Origin: Chrysomallon squamiferum | Lineage: Eukaryota > Mollusca > Gastropoda > Neomphalida > Peltospiridae | Length of the DNA: 64,000 bases | Direction of reading: 5' to 3' | NCBI GenBank assembly: GCA_012295275.1 | Contig: CM022668.1 | Span: 4,536,723-4,600,722, forward strand | Shown: positions 61,442 through 64,000 of the stretch, one piece after another | Layout: every line of letters starts with the position of its first letter | Numbering within the stretch: the stretch's first letter is position 1 | Notes under the pieces: generated by a model | The model's input: only the letters and a program-made list of their open reading frames with translations | The model's database searches: none | What the model was told of the DNA's origin: nothing | Translations under genes and position numbers: made by a program

Positions 61442-62694
61442 TCTGGACAGTCCATCCTTGTCAGTGAGGATGTCACGTTTCATGTTACCATCTCGTAACA
61501 AATGACAATACAATTCCCAGTCTAATCACATACAAAAATATTCTCCTCCCTCTCACATTTAATACCTCTCAGTGCTCTCACATTGGCTGAATCTTTTGAC
61601 GTCACCTGATGACGTCACACAACATATTGTTTCTACATTTCTTCTCTGTGACACAACAATCAGATACGGATCTTCAGCTGTGAGACACGACGGTCCCGGG
61701 GATCAAATCCGCTGAGATAGAATTAAAGAACCGATCACCAAATAACCTGTGACCAGTGACCTCGAGACGGTTGCCAGGTAACACAGCGATGTACTCACAC
61801 TTTTTATTAGTTTTAACTGTTTTGATCACTTTGAAGTTTTGCAAATTAAAAAACAATATTTTATTTTCATCTAGCAGAACAACATCACCATGCTGATCAC
61901 GTGATTCAGCAAGACCACGTGGTTGACAGGAAGTTGCGTGTTTGTTTATCTGTGATTTTCTTTCTAAACGAAAACATTTTACACAGAAATTCTTCGAATC
62001 ACTAACAACAGTTTTTCCTTTTGTCCTCACCTGTACCAGAATGGAAGTCAGATAAGGATTTTCTTCATCTTCTTCTGTTTTGTGTTAATGGTGTCTGTGT
62101 GTTTCAGTGTTTCTGTCTGTCTGTCAGTTTGGATGTTTGTTGATAATTCTCCAATGTGCACAGACATTTCTTTCTTTTTATCAGATTTTATCAGATTTAT
62201 TTTGAACTTGGATTTTTCTATTTGTGAAAGAGATTTGGCCGGAAACTGTGTTTAGAATTTCGGTGAATTTTGAAATGTTTACTTCTATGTCAGACTCTGA
62301 TTTTCTTTTTAACAAATCTTCGCCTAGTTTTATCAGTTTTTATTTTCATCAATCAGATGTCTGTTCAGTAAACGGTTTGTCTGTTTCTGAGTTTACAAAA
62401 GTTCTCAGATGTTTCTATTTCTCTTATTACCCTATCTTGTTCTTTGTGGACTGCGGCTGTAAAATCTGTGATAAGTATGTTCACAATCCTTCTGACCTCT
62501 TCTGTGGTGTCCACGACGTTGATGTCGACGGCTTGGCGAAGTTGCTCTGTCTTATCATCGACCTCTGTCTGAAGAATTCCTTTAAAGCATTTGAGACCCT
62601 CGCAAACAGATCTCAGAGCTGAAACCTGACCTCCATTTTCAGGTGAAATAAATAAAAAAAAAAAAAAAAAAAAAAAATAAAGATTGATTAATTA

Positions 62695-62741
<47 letters not shown>

Positions 62742-62818
62742 AAGTAGGACTACTACTATTAATAAAGATATGGTTAACAATGTGAAGAGTTTAAGAATTT
62801 ACTTTATCAATATAAAAA
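61442..62818 (-). pseudogene. TRIM/NHL-like tandem unit, copy 3
   Basis: The best-preserved copy: one open frame of 118 codons (61674-62030) links FCVKCFRLERK, the GDVVLLDENK blade and the GNRLEVTGHR end. The helix-rich part (62430-62630) is still separated by stops. Confidence 0.45.
62655..62740. repeat. Poly-A then (AAT)n
   Basis: Low-complexity boundary between unit copies 3 and 4. Confidence 0.9.
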
Positions 62819-63880
62819 TCTGGACAGTCCATCCTGGTTAGTGAGGATGTCACGTGTCATGTTACCATCTCGTGACAACTAACAATACAGTTCCCAGTCT
62901 AATCACAAACAAATATTCTCCTCCCTCTCACATTTAATACCTCTCAATGCTCTCAGATTGGCTGAATCACGTAACGTCACCTGATGACGTCACACAACAT
63001 ATTATTTCTACATTTCTTCTCTGTGACACAACAATCAGATACGGATCTTGAGCTGTGAGACACGACGGTCCCGGGGATCAAATCCGCTGAGATAGAATTA
63101 AAGAACCGATCACCAAATAACCTGTGACCAGTGACCTCGAGACGGTTGCCAGGTAACACAGCGATGTACTCACACGTTTTATTAGTTTTAACTGTTTTGA
63201 TCAGTTTGAAGTTTTCCAATTTAAAAACAATATTTTATTTTCATCTAGCAGAACAACATCACCCTGCTGATCACGTGATTCAGCAAGACCACGTGGTTGA
63301 CAGGAAGTTGCGTGTTTGTTTATCTGTGATTTTCTTTCTAAACGAAAACATTTTACACAGAAATTGTTCGAATCATTTTTACTTTTGTCCTCACCTGACA
63401 CCAGAATTGAAGTCCGATAAGGATTTTCTTCATCTTCTTGTGTTTTTGTGTTAATGGTGTCTATGCGTTTCAGTGTTTCTGTCTGTCTGTCAGTTTGGAT
63501 ATTTGTTGATATTTCTCCAAAGTGCACAGACATTTCTTTCTTTTTATCAGATTTTATCAGATTTATTTTGAACTTGTATTTTTCTATTTGTGAGAGATTT
63601 GGACAGAAACACGGAAACTGTGTTTAGAATTTCGGTGAATTTTTAAATGTTTACTTTTATGTCAGACTTTGATTTTCTTTTTAACAAATCTTCACCCAGT
63701 TTTACCAGTTTTTAATTTTGATCAATCAGATGTCTGTTCAGTAAACAGTTTGTCTGTTTCTGAATTTACAAAAGTTCTCAGATGTTTCTATTTCTCTTAT
63801 TAATTTATCTTGTTCTTTGTGGACTGCGGCTGTAAAATCTGTGATAAGTATGTTCACAATCCTTCTGACCTCTTCTGTCA
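62819..63880 (-). pseudogene. TRIM/NHL-like tandem unit, copy 4, truncated
   Basis: The propeller-like segments (62977-63219 and 63201-63533) are in different frames. The helix-rich part is cut at about 63878, where the sequence jumps to the unit-boundary sequence. The remaining bases to 64000 show nothing recognisable. Confidence 0.45.
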
Positions 63881-64000
63881 GTGATTACCAATGTGAAGAG
63901 TTTTAGAATTTACTGTATCAATATAAAAATCTGAGTAGAATAAAAATGTTGTAAATAAAATGTCTTCTGTTTCTTTATGAGCCTGCTGCGATGATTAATA

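Overview
The window looks like non-coding-rich DNA of an animal nuclear genome. It is very AT-rich and saturated with microsatellites: (GA)n/(CT)n, (ATT)n, (GTA)n, (ATGT)n. Genes are split by introns with GT-AG borders, and there is one scaffold gap (200 N at 40380-40579). The repeat style and a TRIM/NHL-like array suggest a lophotrochozoan, most likely a mollusc. That is an inference, because no species-diagnostic gene is present. I see no rRNA, tRNA, CRISPR array or bacterial-type operon.

The main content (1-53400) is a cluster of small secreted-peptide genes assembled from very short exons. I recognise two related families, named here for convenience. Family S has a signal exon starting MKSS and an H/W/G-rich segment after cleavage. 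Its members are S1 (minus, 4950-7725), S2 (minus, 9350-13153), S3 (fragment, 15855-16270), S4 (minus, 31385-34703), S5 (truncated, 37455-38910) and S6 (plus, 40971-44005). Family L has a signal exon starting MKLLLL. Its members are L1 (minus, first exon only, 440-543, rest off the left edge), L2 (minus, 18610-26046) and L3 (plus, 48402-53400).

The common plan is as follows. Exon 1 encodes the signal peptide plus a short mature segment (116 nt in S, 104 nt in L, ending in phase 2). Exon 2 is always 65 nt and encodes a Leu-rich, probably coiled-coil segment ending in Cys-Glu (phase 2 to phase 1). Then come symmetric phase-1 microexons of 3, 9, 12 or 15 nt. In S genes and L2 these are followed by a six-cysteine exon of 111 or 119 nt with spacing C-x9-C-x5-C-x(9 or 12)-C-x6-CC. 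The terminal exon brings a stop within a few codons and an AATAAA signal. L2 has ten plausible microexons encoding a 36-codon Thr/Pro-rich stalk (22 Thr, 7 Pro), mostly from a 1.4-kb unit repeated three times. L3 has seven microexons and no six-cysteine exon. The design resembles the micro-exon genes (MEGs) known from schistosomes, but this cluster has its own cysteine module.

The cluster has been reshaped by duplication and inversion. About 490-8140 is repeated in inverted orientation at 40580-48455. The L upstream block (1 to about 4560) is repeated directly at 25495-29930. S-gene 3' flanks recur at 8100, 14600, 30350 and 36190. S3 and S5 are cut where the sequence switches to inverted flank sequence, and the N gap lies beside one such junction.

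53400-58600 is mostly AT-rich with one possible small spliced gene (56150-57890). 58632-63880 holds four tandem copies (about 1.35-1.46 kb) of a minus-strand sequence resembling the coiled-coil and NHL-type part of TRIM proteins. It is interrupted by stops and frameshifts and is probably pseudogenic.
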